DNA from: Calamus simplicifolius
Lineage: Eukaryota > Streptophyta > Magnoliopsida > Arecales > Arecaceae
DNA length: 64,000 nt
Assembly (NCBI GenBank): GCA_900491605.1
Contig: UESW01005077.1
Span: 186,080-250,079 of the forward strand
Reading direction: 5' to 3'
The position numbers and the translations under genes are program-made. Below, one piece after another: positions 20,593 through 33,180 of this stretch. The notes beneath the pieces were generated by a model. That model was not told the DNA's origin. It worked only from the letters and a program-made list of their open reading frames with translations, and did no database searches. Within the stretch, counting starts at the first letter, position 1. Every line of letters starts with the position of its first letter.

Positions 20593-21600
20593 ATGGCAAC
20601 GTTATTGAGTGAGGGACAATCCACTAATAGGCCACCGTTATTTAATGGCACAAATTATGGATATTGGAAAGCTAGAATGAAAATTTTCATTCAAGAACTT
20701 GATTATGACCTATGGAGTATCATAGTAAATGGTCCTTACACACCCACAACTAGACTAGATAACATGATGATTCCTAAACCAAAACGGAATGGGATGAACA
20801 TGATAAAAAGTTGGCTCAGCTCAATGCTAAAGTTGTGAATGTTTTATATTGCTCATTGGATGCTAATGAATTTAATCGCATATCTACTTATTTATCTACT
20901 AAAGAAATTTGGTATAGATTAGAAGTTATCCATGAGGGTACTAATCAAGTAAAAAATCTTAAATTAATATGCTTGTCCATAAATATGAATTATTTAAGAT
21001 GGATGCTAGTGAATCAATTTCTAAAATGTTTACTAGATTTATTGACATTATAAATGAACTTAAAAGTCTTGGTAAATCATATACTAATGCTGATCTTGTG
21101 AGGAAGGTATTGCGATCTTTGCCTAGGTTTTGGGAGGCCAAAGTCACTGCTATTCAAGAGGCAAAGACCTTAATGTTTTACCCCTAGAAGAATTGTTGGG
21201 ATCCTTAATGACTAATGAGCTTCAAATCAAACAACACACCGATGAGGACGAGTCTAAGAAAAGAAGGACTATGGCTCTTAAAATTTTTGAACTAAAGGAA
21301 GAGTCAGATGAATCTGATGATGAAAGTGATGATGAGGACATGACCCTCATTACTAGAAAATTTAAGAGATTCATGAAAAGAAGAAAATTCGGAGGAAAAA
21401 GGAAACCATTTACAAAAGGAGATGGGAATAAAGAAAAGGAAAAAGAAATTATATGTTATGAATGCAAGAAGCCGGGACACTTTAAATCGAATGTTCACAA
21501 CTAAAGAAAGGTCCCAAGAAATTTAAGAAAAATGTAATAATGGCTACATGGAGTGATTCTAAAAGTTTCAGCTCCGAAGGAAAAGAATAAAGTGGCCAAT
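20593..21600 (+). pseudogene. Copia gag
   Basis: ATG at 20593 (MATLLSEGQSTNRPPLFNG), followed by NYGYWKARMKIFIQELDYDL, the N-terminal gag domain of SIRE elements. The capsid middle is spread over three frames (ISTYLSTKEIWYRLE, MDASESISKMFTRFIDIINE, LPRFWEAKVTAIQEAK). The zinc knuckle at about 21451-21495 reads CYECKKPGHFKS, but its last Cys is pushed out of frame by a one-base deletion near 21488. A coiled-coil piece at 21729-21850 (FLKKENTDLKNEVDRLK) follows in the gag-pol linker. Confidence 0.85.
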
Positions 21601-22149
21601 CTTTGCTTCATGGCAGACAACGAGGAGGTAAGTCCAAGTTTCCTTGATGATTTTTCATTTGAAGAATTGCATGGTGCATTATATGAGTTAGTTGATGATT
21701 TTGCTAACCTTAGTTCCAAAATTAAGATTTGAAAAATCAATTGCAAAACTTATTCTTAGAAAATAATAGATACATTGAAGAAAATAAATTTTTGAAGAAA
21801 GAAAACACGGATTTGAAAAATGAAGTTGACAGACTTAAACCTATAGTTGATAAATTCACATTAAGTTCTTTAAAATTAAATATGATTTTAGATAGCCAAA
21901 AAGCTATTTTTGACATAGCAGGATTAGGATATAATCCTCTTAAAACAAAAATCTTTAAAAAATATTTTCATACTGTTGGTCAATCGTCTAATATTACCTA
22001 TTTTAAATATGGTTTAAAGGGACACAAGTCCTATGCATGTGACAGTATTAAAAAGGTATGGGTTCCAAAAGGAAACATTTTATCTAACCCCAAAGGACCT
22101 AAGAAAGCTTGGGTACCTAAGAGCAAGACATGACATTATGTTTTAGGTG

Positions 22150-22440
22150 TGTCTTGCAACCCGTGGATCTAAACGAAAATGGTATCTTGATAGCAAGTGT
22201 TCAAGGCACATTACTGGTGATGAATCACGGTTCATCACTTTAGAAGCTAAAGATGGAGGGATAGTCACCTTTGGAGATAATGGCCAAGGTAAAATCATTG
22301 GCATTGGTAAAATTGGTGTTACCCCTCATGCATATATTGAAAATGTCTTGTTAGTTAAAGGTTTAAAGCATAACTTGTTAAGTATTAGTCAATTATGTGA
22401 CAAAGGTTTTAAAGTAATTTTTGTCATCTATTTGCATTGT
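22150..22440 (+). pseudogene. Copia protease
   Basis: Reads WYLDSKCSRHITGDESRF. The family motif is DSGCSRHMTG, so the glycine of the catalytic DSG triplet has become Lys. The rest (VTFGDNGQGKIIGIGKIG, ENVLLVKGLKHNLLSISQLC) is well kept, followed by a frameshift near 22430. The Lys substitution alone should abolish activity. Confidence 0.85.
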
Positions 22441-23510
22441 TTCAAATCCTGCTAATAATTGCATGAAACTTATTGGTCACAGGCATGAAAATGTTTATAC
22501 TGTTGATTTGAATGATTTAAATGACCATGACTTTGATTGTTTAGTTGCTATGAATGCTAAAATTGCTAAATCAAGTTGGTTATGGCATCGTAGACTTGCA
22601 CATGTTAGTATGGATCTTCTTTCAAAACTACTAAAAAAGGATTTAGTTAAAGGTTTACCAAAATTAAATTTTGAAAAAGATAAGATTTGTGATGCATGTC
22701 AACTAGGAAAACAAACTAGAGTTTCATTAAAATCTAAAAACATGATTTCAACCAATAGACCATTAGAATTACTGCATATGGATTTATTCGAACCAACTAG
22801 AACTACAAGTTTAGAAAAATGTTACGGTTTTGTAATTATCGATGATTTCTCTCGATTTACTTGGATTTTATTTTTAGCTAGAAAAGATGAAGCATTTGCT
22901 GCATTTCAAAACTTATTTAAAAAGATTACAAATAAAAAGGGAGTTTCAGTTTTATCGATTCAGAGTGACCACGGAAAAGAATTTGAAAATCATCTCTTTG
23001 AAAGTTTTTGCAATGAGCATGGCATTAATCATAATTTTTCCGCACCTAGAACACCTAACAAAATGGAGTTGTAGAAAGAAAAAATCGAACCTTGAAGAAA
23101 TGGCCCGTACCATGTTGTATGAGAACAATCTCCCAAAGTACTTTTGGGCAGAAGCAATCAACACCTCATGTTACATTTTAAACCGAGCCTTGATCAGACC
23201 TATTTTGAAAAAGACCCCTTATGAGATTTACAAAGATCGAAAACCCAACATTTCATATTTTCATGTTTTCGATGTGATGTTTTATATTGAATAATGGAAA
23301 ATCAAATCTTGACAAGTTTGATCCAAAATCTGATGAAGGTATTTTTCTTGGTTACTCTTCTTCTAGTAGAGCCTACAGAGTTTTCAACAGAAATACTTTA
23401 GTAATAGAAGAGTCAATTCATATTGCTTTTGATGAAACTAATGATCTTCCAATAAGGGAGAGAAAGTTATTGATGATGCAGGAGAAATTGAAAATCAAGT
23501 GAAGAAATTA
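22440..23510 (+). pseudogene. Copia integrase
   Basis: The GAG-pre-integrase zinc segment reads LWHRRLAHVSMDLLSKLLKK...CDACQLGK (H2C2). The core has its first Asp in LLHMDLFEP and second in IQSDHGKEFEN, with the expected NGVVERKNR (Glu) region shifted out of frame near 23065. The C-terminal part reads NSNLDKFDPK-like and DEGIFLGYSSSSRAYRVFNR (about 23290-23400). At least three frameshifts are present. Confidence 0.88.
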
Positions 23511-23725
23511 CTTTAGAGGAAAAAGAAGACGCAAATGTTCAAACCAATCAAGAAGAGGTAAATCATGAAGAAACACAAGGTAATCATGACCTAGAAAAGG
23601 ATTGGAGGAATACACAATCACCCTAAGGAATTTATCATTGGTGATATCTCGCATGGTATTAAAACTAGATCTTCATTTAAAGATACTTATAATAACTTAG
23701 CATTTGTATCCCATATTGAATCTAA

Positions 23726-24640
23726 ATGTTTGAAGATGCTAAAGATGACATAGAATGGATAAATGCTATGCATAAAGAATTAAATCAATTCGAAAGAAAT
23801 AATGTATGGATGCTAGTTAATAGACCACATGATCATCCAATTATTGGGACTAAATGGGTATTTAGAAACAAGTTGGATGAGCATGGTAATATAGTTAGAA
23901 ACAAAGCCAGACTAGTAGCTAAAGGTTATTGTCAGGAAGAAGGAATTGATTTTGTTGAAACTTATGCTCCTGTTGCTAGACTAGAAGCCATAAGATTATT
24001 ATTTGCTTTTGCATGCTTTATGAATTTCAAATTGTATCAAATGGATGTTAAAAGTGCTTTCCTAAATGGATATATTGCTAAACAAGTGTTTGTCGAGCAA
24101 CCACCAGGATTTGAGAACCACTTGTTTCCAAACCATGTTTTCAAATTGAACAAAGCATTATATGGTTTGAAGCAAGCTCCTCGAGCGTGGTATGAATGAT
24201 TAAGCAAATTCTTGATTAGCAATAAATTCATTAGAGAAATATTGATACTACACTTTTTATTAAAAAGAAAATGATGATATGCTTATTGTCCAAATTTATG
24301 TTGATGACATCATTTTTGGTTCTACTAATGAAATATTATGTCAAGACTTTGCTAAGCTTATGCAGGGAGAGTTCGAGATGAGCATGATGGGAGAATTAAA
24401 CTATTTTCTCGGACTACAAATCAAGCAGAGTGATGATGGAATCTTCATTTACCAAAGCAAATATATCAAAGAAATGTTAAAGAAATTTGGCATGGAGACC
24501 TCTAAGTATATCGGTATACCTATGAGCTCCTCTTGTAGTACTGATAAAAGTGTTGATTTGAAATTATATAGAGGAATGATAGGATCTTTATTATATTTGA
24601 CTAGTAGGCCATATACTATTCAGTGTATGCATGTGTGCTA
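23726..24640 (+). pseudogene. Copia reverse transcriptase
   Basis: The 23726-24199 frame reads IIGTKWVFRNKLDEHGNIVR, LVAKGYCQEEGIDFVETYAP and MDVKSAFLNGYIAKQVFVEQ, then ALYGLKQAPRAWYE followed by a stop. From 24279 another frame has IYVDDIIFGSTN, the intact YVDD catalytic box, then MSMMGELNYFLGLQIKQ. Broken by a TGA at about 24197 and by a frameshift. Confidence 0.92.
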
Positions 24641-25200
24641 GATATCAAGCTAACCCTAAGGAACCTCATTTATTAGCCGTTAAGAGAATATTTAAATATT
24701 TGAGTGGTTCAGTAAACTTAGGATTATGGTATGACAAATAATCTAGCATAGACTTAATAGGACACTGATTCAGACTTTGCAGGTTGTAAATTAGATAGAA
24801 AATTACTAATGGAACTTGCCAATTCCTAGGTGTAATTTAATCTCATGGTTTAGCAAGAAACAAACTCAGTGGCACTATCCACAGCTGAGGCTGAGTACAT
24901 TGTGGCTGAAAGTTGTTGCGCTCAAATCTTATGGATTAAACAACAACTAGAAGATTATGGCATCAAACTTAAAAATATTCCAATAAAATGTGATAACATT
25001 AGTGCTATCAATTTAACAAAAATCCTATTCATTTTATAGGGATTAGGCATCATTTTATTAGGGATCATGTTAATAATGGTAATATTGTGCTTGAGCATGT
25101 TTGTACTGATTTGTAGCTCGCTGACATTTTCACAAAACCCTTGATGAATCAAAATTTTGAAATTAGAAGAGAGCTTGGTATGCTTGACCCTTATATTTAA
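24640..25200 (+). pseudogene. Copia RNase H
   Basis: Degenerate in all frames, but the family blocks are present in order: ARYQANPKEPHLLAVKRIFK near 24640, a frameshifted copy of the TAEAEYIA region near 24885, GIRHHFIRDHVNNGNIVLEH near 25040-25100, and LADIFTKPLMNQNFE at about 25120-25160, ending at the stop near 25198. Confidence 0.75.
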
Positions 25201-25643
25201 ATGTGTCATCATAATTGTTTAATTTATATACTCACCTATACTCATCATGATTGCATGAATTTTATGTCATATGAATCGTAACTGTTTGATCTTCATACTT
25301 CTTATTTTTTAATATTTTATTAGATCAATTTCAAATTATTTTGGATGATGAAATGAAGGAACGAATCTTTATTTGACATTTTAATCGGTCTACGATTTTC
25401 ACACTGGCATTCCATCTTTTGTCAACCGGTCTCCTAACTTTTCTATTTTGGAGTACCAACTTTGTAAAAGTGGAATTCCAATGTTGGTGAAAGGAATCGT
25501 CTGCTACTTATTCTATCTTGCTTCCAAAACTTTCTTTCTTCTCAAGCGTGCTTCACCGATTTCTTCAAGTCCAAGCCAACCAGTCATCTTCTTGTCTTCC
25601 ATTCTTCATTTCAACTTCAAATCTCATTGATTTCCTTGGATCT

Positions 25644-27304
25644 ATGGCTCGAAAGGTAAATATGTGCGTGGATCATCATCCGAGGCATTAGTGAGTGCTC
25701 TCCCTCTAATCCTTCAAGCTTTATTCTATGATTAGAAGATCTGTAGCTTTTGGAAAAATTATGGATTTTGAGTTTCTAGCTTCTGAAAATTTTTCATTAG
25801 AGAGAATCTAGCTTATTAAGGATGGGAACACTTACTTAAAACAAACCTACCCATTTACCCCGATCTTGTTAAAATTTTCTATCATAATATTAGTTTTGGG
25901 AATAATAGAGTATCTTCAACCGTTAAGGGTGTCAGAATTGAATTAATGAAACTTCTTTGAGTCAAATTTTGAACATTTCAAGTAATGATTCTGGTGATGA
26001 TATTCTTGAAAATAGACTGTTTAAATTAGAGGCTGTTCTGGATATTGATGATGCATCTAATATTAATCGTGTGTTTGCTAAAGATCTAAATGTGGAAATG
26101 AGATTACTTCACAGTATTGTTTCCCGCTGTCTTACTTCTAGGAGTGGTAGTTTTGATTATGTGAATGATCGTGACTTAACATTCATGTATCATGTTGTAA
26201 CCCAAACTCATCTACACCTGCCTAGAAAAATGATTTGTGTAATGAAAGAGGCTGTTAGTAGGTCTAGAGCTGCCCTACCCTATGGTTGCTTCTTACCATG
26301 TATTTAATCATTTCAATGTTAATGTTAGGGGTGAGAATGCCTACCACCTTAGCGATAATGATGTTTACAATGAACATGTGCTAACTCATATAGGTTTTGC
26401 TAAGGTAGATGATCTTTGGACTAGGAGTAAAGGAAAATTGCAAGAAAATCATACACTTGTCCAGGGGGAGCTACCTACTGTGCCTCAGGAATTTTCCACT
26501 GAACATCTGAATTACCCTTCTGTTCCTACTGAAAATCATAATTATCCTTCTGATTCTAATGTACCTCAGAATTTTAATTCTATGTTTACTGATCAACCTA
26601 CAAACTACACTTACATGTTTGCCGAGCAAAATTTTATGCCTTTGGACCCCAATCCTTCTATTAATGTTAATCCGTCTTTTGTTAACAATCCTACTGCTGA
26701 TCCAAATCCATCCAATGTTCCACCACCCGCTCAGAATCTTTCCAACCAAGTCATCCTATGGTTACCAAAATGGACCCTAATGACATGGAGACTTTGGTTC
26801 GTAGGATTTTTGATGTTTCTCTTGATGGATCTGTCAACAGTTTATCTTCTTGTTCTTCTGATACTACAATGATTCCCCACATATCTTCAATGTTCTCTAT
26901 TCTAAATGAAATCAAATTAAGCCTATATGATTTACAACGTGGTGTGACCATCATTAAAGGAAAAGCTTTCAATTATGGTACTATGATGGACATTTCTAAT
27001 TTCTTTGCTGAGCTAGGCAAGCTGAGAAAGATGTGAACTCTTTGTTGGATAGTGCTAGCATTGCAAGTAATGAGATGTCTTCCTTTAGATTGGAAACTGT
27101 CAAGGCCAGCGTGCTCTTGATAATCATTCTAAGCTCATTAATGAATGCCATAATATGCAACAAGAAATTCAATCTTTTATATCTCAGTTGTCTCCTAATG
27201 TTGAAGACCCCACTCGCCGTCCTGCCCCTCATTTGAGATCATCTCACCCTTCCAGACGTGCTCGTGGATCTTCTTCATCGTCTCATGTTGACATCATAGA
27301 TTGA
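25644..27304 (+). pseudogene. env-like third ORF of the SIRE-like element
   Basis: Starts at ATG 25644 with MARK and KYVRGSSSEALV across one frameshift. It continues with YPDLVKIFYHNISFGNNRVS near 25850, then a long open part (25957-26307) with DLTFMYHVVTQTHLHLPRKM and SRSRAALPYG. This block resembles the 'putative plant transposon protein' family (Pfam PF20167 as I remember it) found between pol and the 3' LTR of SIRE elements. Next comes an Asn/Pro-rich segment (26282-26750), a helical part, and a C-terminus ending RARGSSSSSSHVDIID. I see no convincing signal peptide or transmembrane pair, so an envelope role is not supported; the function is unknown. Confidence 0.7.
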
Positions 27305-27611
27305 TGTTGCTTCTGGACTTCTGCATTTGCTGCTTGCCCTTATTATTTCTATCATTTTGGAATTATGTTGTTTTGAAACTATCTTTTTTTTATGTTTGTA
27401 TGATTGTATAACTGCTACTTACTATTGTAGACCATTTTGTATTGGCTTGTAAGTTATAATTGACTGGTTTGTATGGTTTGTAAGATTTTTTAATTTCATC
27501 TGCACTTTACAATATCTGCTTAATATTAATAATTCTATGATTATCCTTATTCATTTCATTGAAGAAAAGACATACAGTGATAAATGCAAACTCTTTCACC
27601 TTCTTTTTGAT

Positions 27612-28066
27612 TAATGACAAAAAGGGGGAGAAATGGAAAGCATACATTAGCCTACATTCTGATTGATTTTATGGAAAGCATAGCATACATTCTATTTTTT
27701 GGAAACCATAAATTCTAATTTTAAAATTATTTTTGCACACTTCATAATCATAAAAAATAGAAAACGCACATTCTGATTTTCAACGTTATGTTTTTAAAAA
27801 TAGAATGGGAAAATGAAAAGCATACACTTCACAAGTTAAATTGAACTTTTTGAAACTTCATTGATTCAAAACCTGAGGGGGAATTATGCAATGTAATTTT
27901 AAAATATCATATTTTAAATGTTCTTGAAATTTAAGGTTTTGGCATGTTACACATACATTTTGGCATGCATTGTCTTATGCTTCAGAGTTGCAAGGAATGC
28001 CTTGATTGAATTACTTGTTTATTATCAAATTCTTAATGGTTTTGTCATCATCAAAAAGGGAGAGAT
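27612..28066 (+). other. Repeated polypurine tracts before the Copia 3' LTR
   Basis: Three purine runs: AAAAAGGGGGAGAAATGG (about 27619), TGAGGGGGAA (about 27872) and AAAAAGGGAGAGA (28053-28065, directly before the LTR). The last is the functional polypurine tract by position; the first is very similar and may act as an internal tract. Confidence 0.65.
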
Positions 28067-29827
28067 TGTTGACCCCATATTGATTTGATGAAACGCAAAA
28101 TTAAGTATTACGCAAAACAATTAAGTATTACGCAAATAATTAAGTATTATGCTAATCAATTTAATTCTGTGCAAATCAATTTAATATTGTGCTAATGATT
28201 TATCTATCAAATCAATTTTGGGTTATTTATTATGGAACAGTACGCTTTGTCTATCCTAGGTATACTGTAATTCATGATATAATGCTATTTATCTGACAAA
28301 ATGACTTTCAGGATTAATTATATGCATTGTCTTGAATTGGATTCAATTATCCTACAAGCTCCTATTTATAACTCTATTATCACCGGATTTTATTTATTCT
28401 CTATTGCCTTCGGATTGGATGCATATTGTTTGAATCTCGGGTTACCAATCTTTGATTTAGAATACCAGATTCTGTTGCCTTTGGTTTAAATTCGGGTTGC
28501 ATTCGGTTGCCTTTGGCTACTTCGGATTTATGGCTTATTCAATTTGGATAAATCCTTGACTAGTCCCTTGTATTTGAAGATTGACGTTTCCCTGGCTTCG
28601 TATCTTGGTATACCAATTGATAGTGTTGGCATGCTAATTATAAGAAGCCCTCTGTCGTTTCCCAGGCTCCCTATTTTGGCATGCTAACATGTTGAGTTGG
28701 AATTCTAATTTTAAATCTCTCTCGGCTGGCCCCTTGTTCCAAATTCTGGAATGCCAATTTTAAAAAGTTGGAATGCCGCTTTTATCATTGGTTCGGCTGG
28801 CTCCTTATTCCAAATTCTGGAATGCCAACTTTAAAAGATTGGAATGCCTTTTTTGTTGGTGTTTCGGCTGGCTCTCTGTCTAAACTTTTTAGAATGCCGG
28901 TTTTAACACATTGGAATGCTATATTTTGAAAATTTTTTGTTTCACATCATTGGAATTCCAGTTTTCATTTTTTGGAATGCTGCTTCCTTAAAACTTCTTG
29001 GCTGGACTCCTTTCTCTCACAATGGCTCTATTTCTGATGTTCTGATTATAAATAGTGACCTTGAACAGTGTTTTAAAAGAGAGAAAATCAGAAAGAAAAT
29101 CAGAAAAGAGAAAGAGAAAAACAAGAGAAGGAAGAAACAAAAAGAAAAAGATAGATTGAAGAATATTGATTGAGAGAAAAATCATTTGAAAGAGAGATTT
29201 GTTTGAGGTTTGTTGAAGCTTTGCTTTGATTATTTTTTAACCACCGGAGCTCATTTATTGTTGATTCTTCAAGTGGTCTTCAAGCTTCATCTACCTTTAT
29301 TGAAGAGCATTCAAAGCCACCTCGAAAGCTTTCTTGTGTTGCTGCGTTCATTAAAGAAAGAAGCTACTTCATGATTAGCTCTTCCAATTGATAAGTACAT
29401 TTATTGCTTTAAATCTGCTCATATCTAGGAGTATTTGTTGTATTAAACATTCTATTACTTGTGCCTTGGTTTGTTTCACGGTTGTGAAACGTGGTTGGGT
29501 AGTGGTCTACCCGGTTTGATTTGTAAAGTCCCCTTGTACCGTAAACAAGAAGACTAGCTTGGAGGGCTAATATGTAAGGCTTAATTGCTTATGCCCGTAA
29601 ACAAGTTTGCTAGCCAGTTGGGCTAGTGGTGACTAGTAAAATTTCAATGGTGTTCTTGAGGAGTGGATGTAGGTGCAAGGTTGGCATCGAACCACTATAA
29701 ACTGTGTTTGATTGTGTTTCTCTTTATGTGATTGATTGTGTATTAGACGCACCTCACAACATAATAGCCAATTAATTTTAAGAAATCCAATTCACTCCCT
29801 TTCTTGGGTTGCTAGATCTGGGCAACA
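28067..29827 (+). repeat. Copia 3' LTR (1761 bp)
   Basis: Starts TGTTGACCCCATATTG, ends CTGGGCAACA. It aligns throughout with 18679-20533 but is about 94 bp shorter, with fewer minisatellite copies near its start and a small deletion near 29740. TATAAATAG is at 29047-29055. Confidence 0.92.
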
Positions 29828-30535
29828 GGTACTATCAAGTTTGCTGATCCTACTTATCTTTGGGGAGAGAAATGACACAACAGTCAAGGAGAAACACGTA
29901 GTCAGAGTTAACACAAGTAACCAAGGCAGTGCAAACCATCATTATGGTGCAGCCAATTAAGGTGGCAAAAATAAAAAGGGGAATGCAAGTAGATAAGATT
30001 GTGAACGTAAGGAAGGTAATAACGAAAACACAAACAAGGAGAAAATAATCACCCCACCATTAATGTGCAAGACTTGGTTGACGAGGCTTTCATGACAGCT
30101 TTTCTAACAACATATATGATGGCTTTGTTACTTGGTCCTCTTCAAAATCTTGACACCGTGCATCCAGAAGTAATATTAATGGCATGGCTCCAGGAATGGT
30201 AGTAGCACCAGCTTCCCCAACTTTAGCGTTCGCATAAAACTCTCTTTGGGAAATCAGCAAAACAAAACAAAACAAAACAAAGAAAACCTACGACAAATAA
30301 GGTTGCCATTGCCCTTTAGTATCTCAACTAAAGGTTGGGATGCAATTTGGTGAAGCATATGCAAGTGATGCACCCGAGGCCTAGCAAGGCAAATATTCTC
30401 TCATTTACAAATTTGTCAGTAGCATTTCTTCTAAGAGCAAACCCTTTAAAGCAATGCTGCATTTCATTCTTCAGAGGACAAACGTTAAAATCATTGATTT
30501 GGGGCCAGATCACAGTGGCTTAAATGCTTACCATC
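29828..30535. other. Unassigned 0.7 kb
   Basis: Lies between the Copia 3' LTR and Gypsy derivative E4. It holds a short AAAAC minisatellite at 30259-30284. One stretch reads NDTTVKEKHVVRVN (frame from 29868), not recognised. It does not continue the CACTA sequence left of the Copia element. No gene call is supported. Confidence 0.3.
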
Positions 30536-30540
30536 ATATG

Positions 30541-31932
30541 TGTTGTTGCCGGATCATCCTCCTTGAACGTTTGCAAGCGTTCGGTTGCCTTCTCCAGCGA
30601 GCCCAGGATCTTTCAGCAAGCTTCTTGCGTTCGGAAGCCTGCAAAAAGTTCCGAAGACCAAAAATTTCAGCGGAAATCCTCCGATGCTCAAGTCAATGCT
30701 CTGAGCAACAGCCGTGAGCTTAAGAAAGCTCGAAAGAGAAAGAGAGAGAGCTTAGAGAAGAGCTCTCTGTGAGCAAGAATGAGCGTGTGTTGTTATGGTT
30801 GTTTGTTCTTGGAGTTACTTGGTCGGGGGTCCCTCTTACTCAATTTATTCATCTTTGGACTTTGTGTGGCTTGCCTAAGAAGCTAGGATTCTTGTCATCT
30901 AGTGATTGGATGAGTCACGTGAAGCCTCATGATGGACTATGACTTTTGGGACCCATCTGGTTTGAGTGGTTGAGGCATCATGATGACTGAGGACTTTGGT
31001 GGATGGAATGTCAGGGTTGATGTCTATAAGACTTGAGGTGCTTCAACTTGTCAGTGCCTTTATGAAGATGCTTGCTTCTTAGTAGCATGTTAGAGTTATA
31101 GATGCTATCCCGTCAGAGGTAGGTCGCCACTTGATTATCTTATACTGCTCCCCACGTAGATTCCTATGTATGTAAGCCTTTCTTGCCTCCTACGCCATCT
31201 TTTCTCATGCAAGGGTGCCAACATGGCAACCATAAATGCCTTAGTGCAGAGGAGAGAATAAGGCAATAAATGCCTTAGAGTAAGCATGTAATGGGATATA
31301 CGTTGTTGTTATAAGACCATAGATGCCTTAGTGTGAGAGATATAACGTGGCCGCAGAGTAGAAAAAGATCGCAACCAACTTAAAAGTCAGAGGCTGACTT
31401 GAGGAGGCCGCTCAGAAAGACCGCCAAGGATGGCCACCTAGAAAGGCCGCCTAGGAAGACCGTCCCGGTTGGAAAGGGCCGCTGAGGACGAGAGCGGGAA
31501 GAGGCCATTTCCTTGTCCATTCCATTAAATGCTCTCCAAATCATTATGACTATTTCTACACCATTAAATGCTCCAACCCATTAACTTGACTATCAGACAT
31601 TAATGACAAAAGGTGGCCCTTAAGAGAATCCTACGTGGCCCTTTTGCCTTCAACCGACTTGTTCTCTCTTTTCATTATGTCGGACGCTTGTTGCAGCCAA
31701 AAGCAAAGCCGTGGATGGAATATTTAATGCCTACCATGTCTTTCGTAAAGAAGGCCGAATAGAACAGCGAGGCCGCTTAGGAATTGAGCCGTTTAAGAAG
31801 GCCGCTCAGAAGTAGAGCCGTTTAGGAAAGCCGCTCGGAAATAGAAATAGAGCCATTCAAGAAGGCCGCTCAAAAAAATCGTCTTGAGCGCTAGAAATTG
31901 CTGTCATTATTGCGGATCAACCAGCCCCATTA
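30541..31932 (-). repeat. E4 3' LTR
   Basis: Plus-strand start TGTTGTTGCCGG, end CCCCATTA. It carries GCCGCT(C/T)AG(G/A)AA-type short repeats at 31400-31470 and 31750-31880, also present in the partner LTR. Confidence 0.85.
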
Positions 31933-32253
31933 ATGCCCCCCACACTCTTTGATTTTGTGGGCTCTGCAACCACCAAGCTAAAGGAGTCGAGAACTTATGT
32001 CTTCTATTTTTTTTTTTTGCTAACTTGTGTGGACATCTGCATGCTCTCTTGACTAGCTAAGGGCAGCTAGCAATCCTCTCTCAATGCAGAGTCTGAAAAT
32101 GGATGCCCGTCAGCCATGAGCTGGGGTTGATTTCTCCTATTGTGAGCTGACTTGGGGCTTCTAATTGGCCAATGTTGGCCGCTAGCCACCGAGGTTGATA
32201 GAGACGTTGAGGCTGCAATAAAACCATTGAGGTTATAATGATGTCGCTGAGGC

Positions 32254-32278
32254 ATATATATATATATATATATATATA
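32254..32278. repeat. (AT)n microsatellite
   Basis: About 12 AT dinucleotides inside E4. Confidence 0.95.
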
Positions 32279-32284
32279 AGGCTA

Positions 32285-33180
32285 CTAGGGCAGATTTAAG
32301 GCCACTTGGCCTAAAATAAAACCGCCTTGGGGGTTTTGCTGCCGGTCCGGGCGTTGACTCGGGGCCGCCAAGACCACAGAATTTGAACCGCCTTTGACGT
32401 TTCTCGCGCCGGTCCGTGGGTGTCCTTTTAAAAATACCTCAGGGGTTGCCCGACCGGATCCAGAGTTTGTGGTGTAGTCCAACTACAACTACTTCAATCG
32501 GTAGGATCGAGAGAGTGATTAATGCAAATTGGAATGAAGTAACTCCAAAACCAGAGTTCAAGAGGATCGAAATCAGAACTTCAATGGTTGCTTTTCTCAA
32601 CCTCCAAGGAAGATGAAATAACACCAATTCTTCTAGATTGATGGCTGCAACTCTTCAAGGATGCAGGCTTTGGAAATGCTCCAACTCTTCAAGGAAGGAG
32701 TGAAAATTCTTCTAGATTTTCAAAAGGCATGAACTCTTCAAGGTTCAAAGTAATTGCTCTTAGGCAAAGTTCATTCTTTTTCTTTTCAGCTCCCCCAATT
32801 ATAGAGACTTGATGGTCTTTAATAGACAAAGCAAAAGGAAACCAAAAGACTTAAGTCAAACTTAGAAACTAGAAGCTTAATAAAAGCACAGTATTTCCAA
32901 AAAATATGCTTGGGAAAGGTGTAGTGCTTTGGAAATGAAAAGTCAAAATAAAGAGATGTGGGATGGCTCTTGGTCTTGAATGTTGGCTGCATCATTAGAC
33001 GTGGGATGGCTCTTGGTCTTGAATGCAGGCTGCATCAGTTTGACTCGGGGCCGCCGAGACCATAGGACTTGAATCGCCTTGGAGGTTTCTCGCGCCGATC
33101 CGGGGGTGTCCTTATGATCGTGGAGCCATCGAGAAACTACCGAGGGTTGCCCAATCGGCCCGAGTGATTTTTTGAGAAGT
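32285..33180. repeat. Diverged direct repeat pair inside E4
   Basis: About 32345-32450 and 33038-33150 share TTGACTCGGGGCCGCC(A/G)AGACC, then TTTCTCGCGCC and GGGTGTCCTT, then GGGTTGCCC(G/A). A further pair (GACGTGGGATGGCTCTTGGTC type) lies at 32955 and 33000. The spacing of about 690 bp suggests the ends of another, smaller inserted sequence, but I could not define its borders. Confidence 0.5.

Larger units (their letters stand above)
18679..29827 (+). mobile_element. SIRE-like Ty1/Copia retrotransposon with env-like ORF
   Basis: 11.15 kb. It consists of LTR (18679-20533), PBS, gag, protease, integrase, RT, RNase H in Copia order, then an extra ORF (25644-27304), polypurine tract and 3' LTR (28067-29827). 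Integrase before RT marks Copia. LTRs near 1.8 kb and an ORF between RNase H and 3' LTR mark the SIRE/Maximus lineage. Every frame is broken. The five-base flanks differ (GTTAG and GGTAC), and the DNA on the two sides is unrelated. Confidence 0.88.

Noticed and set aside
30259..30284. AAAAC repeat as a poly(A)-type tail of a retroposon
   Set aside because: No target duplication or upstream element body was found; treated as a simple repeat.
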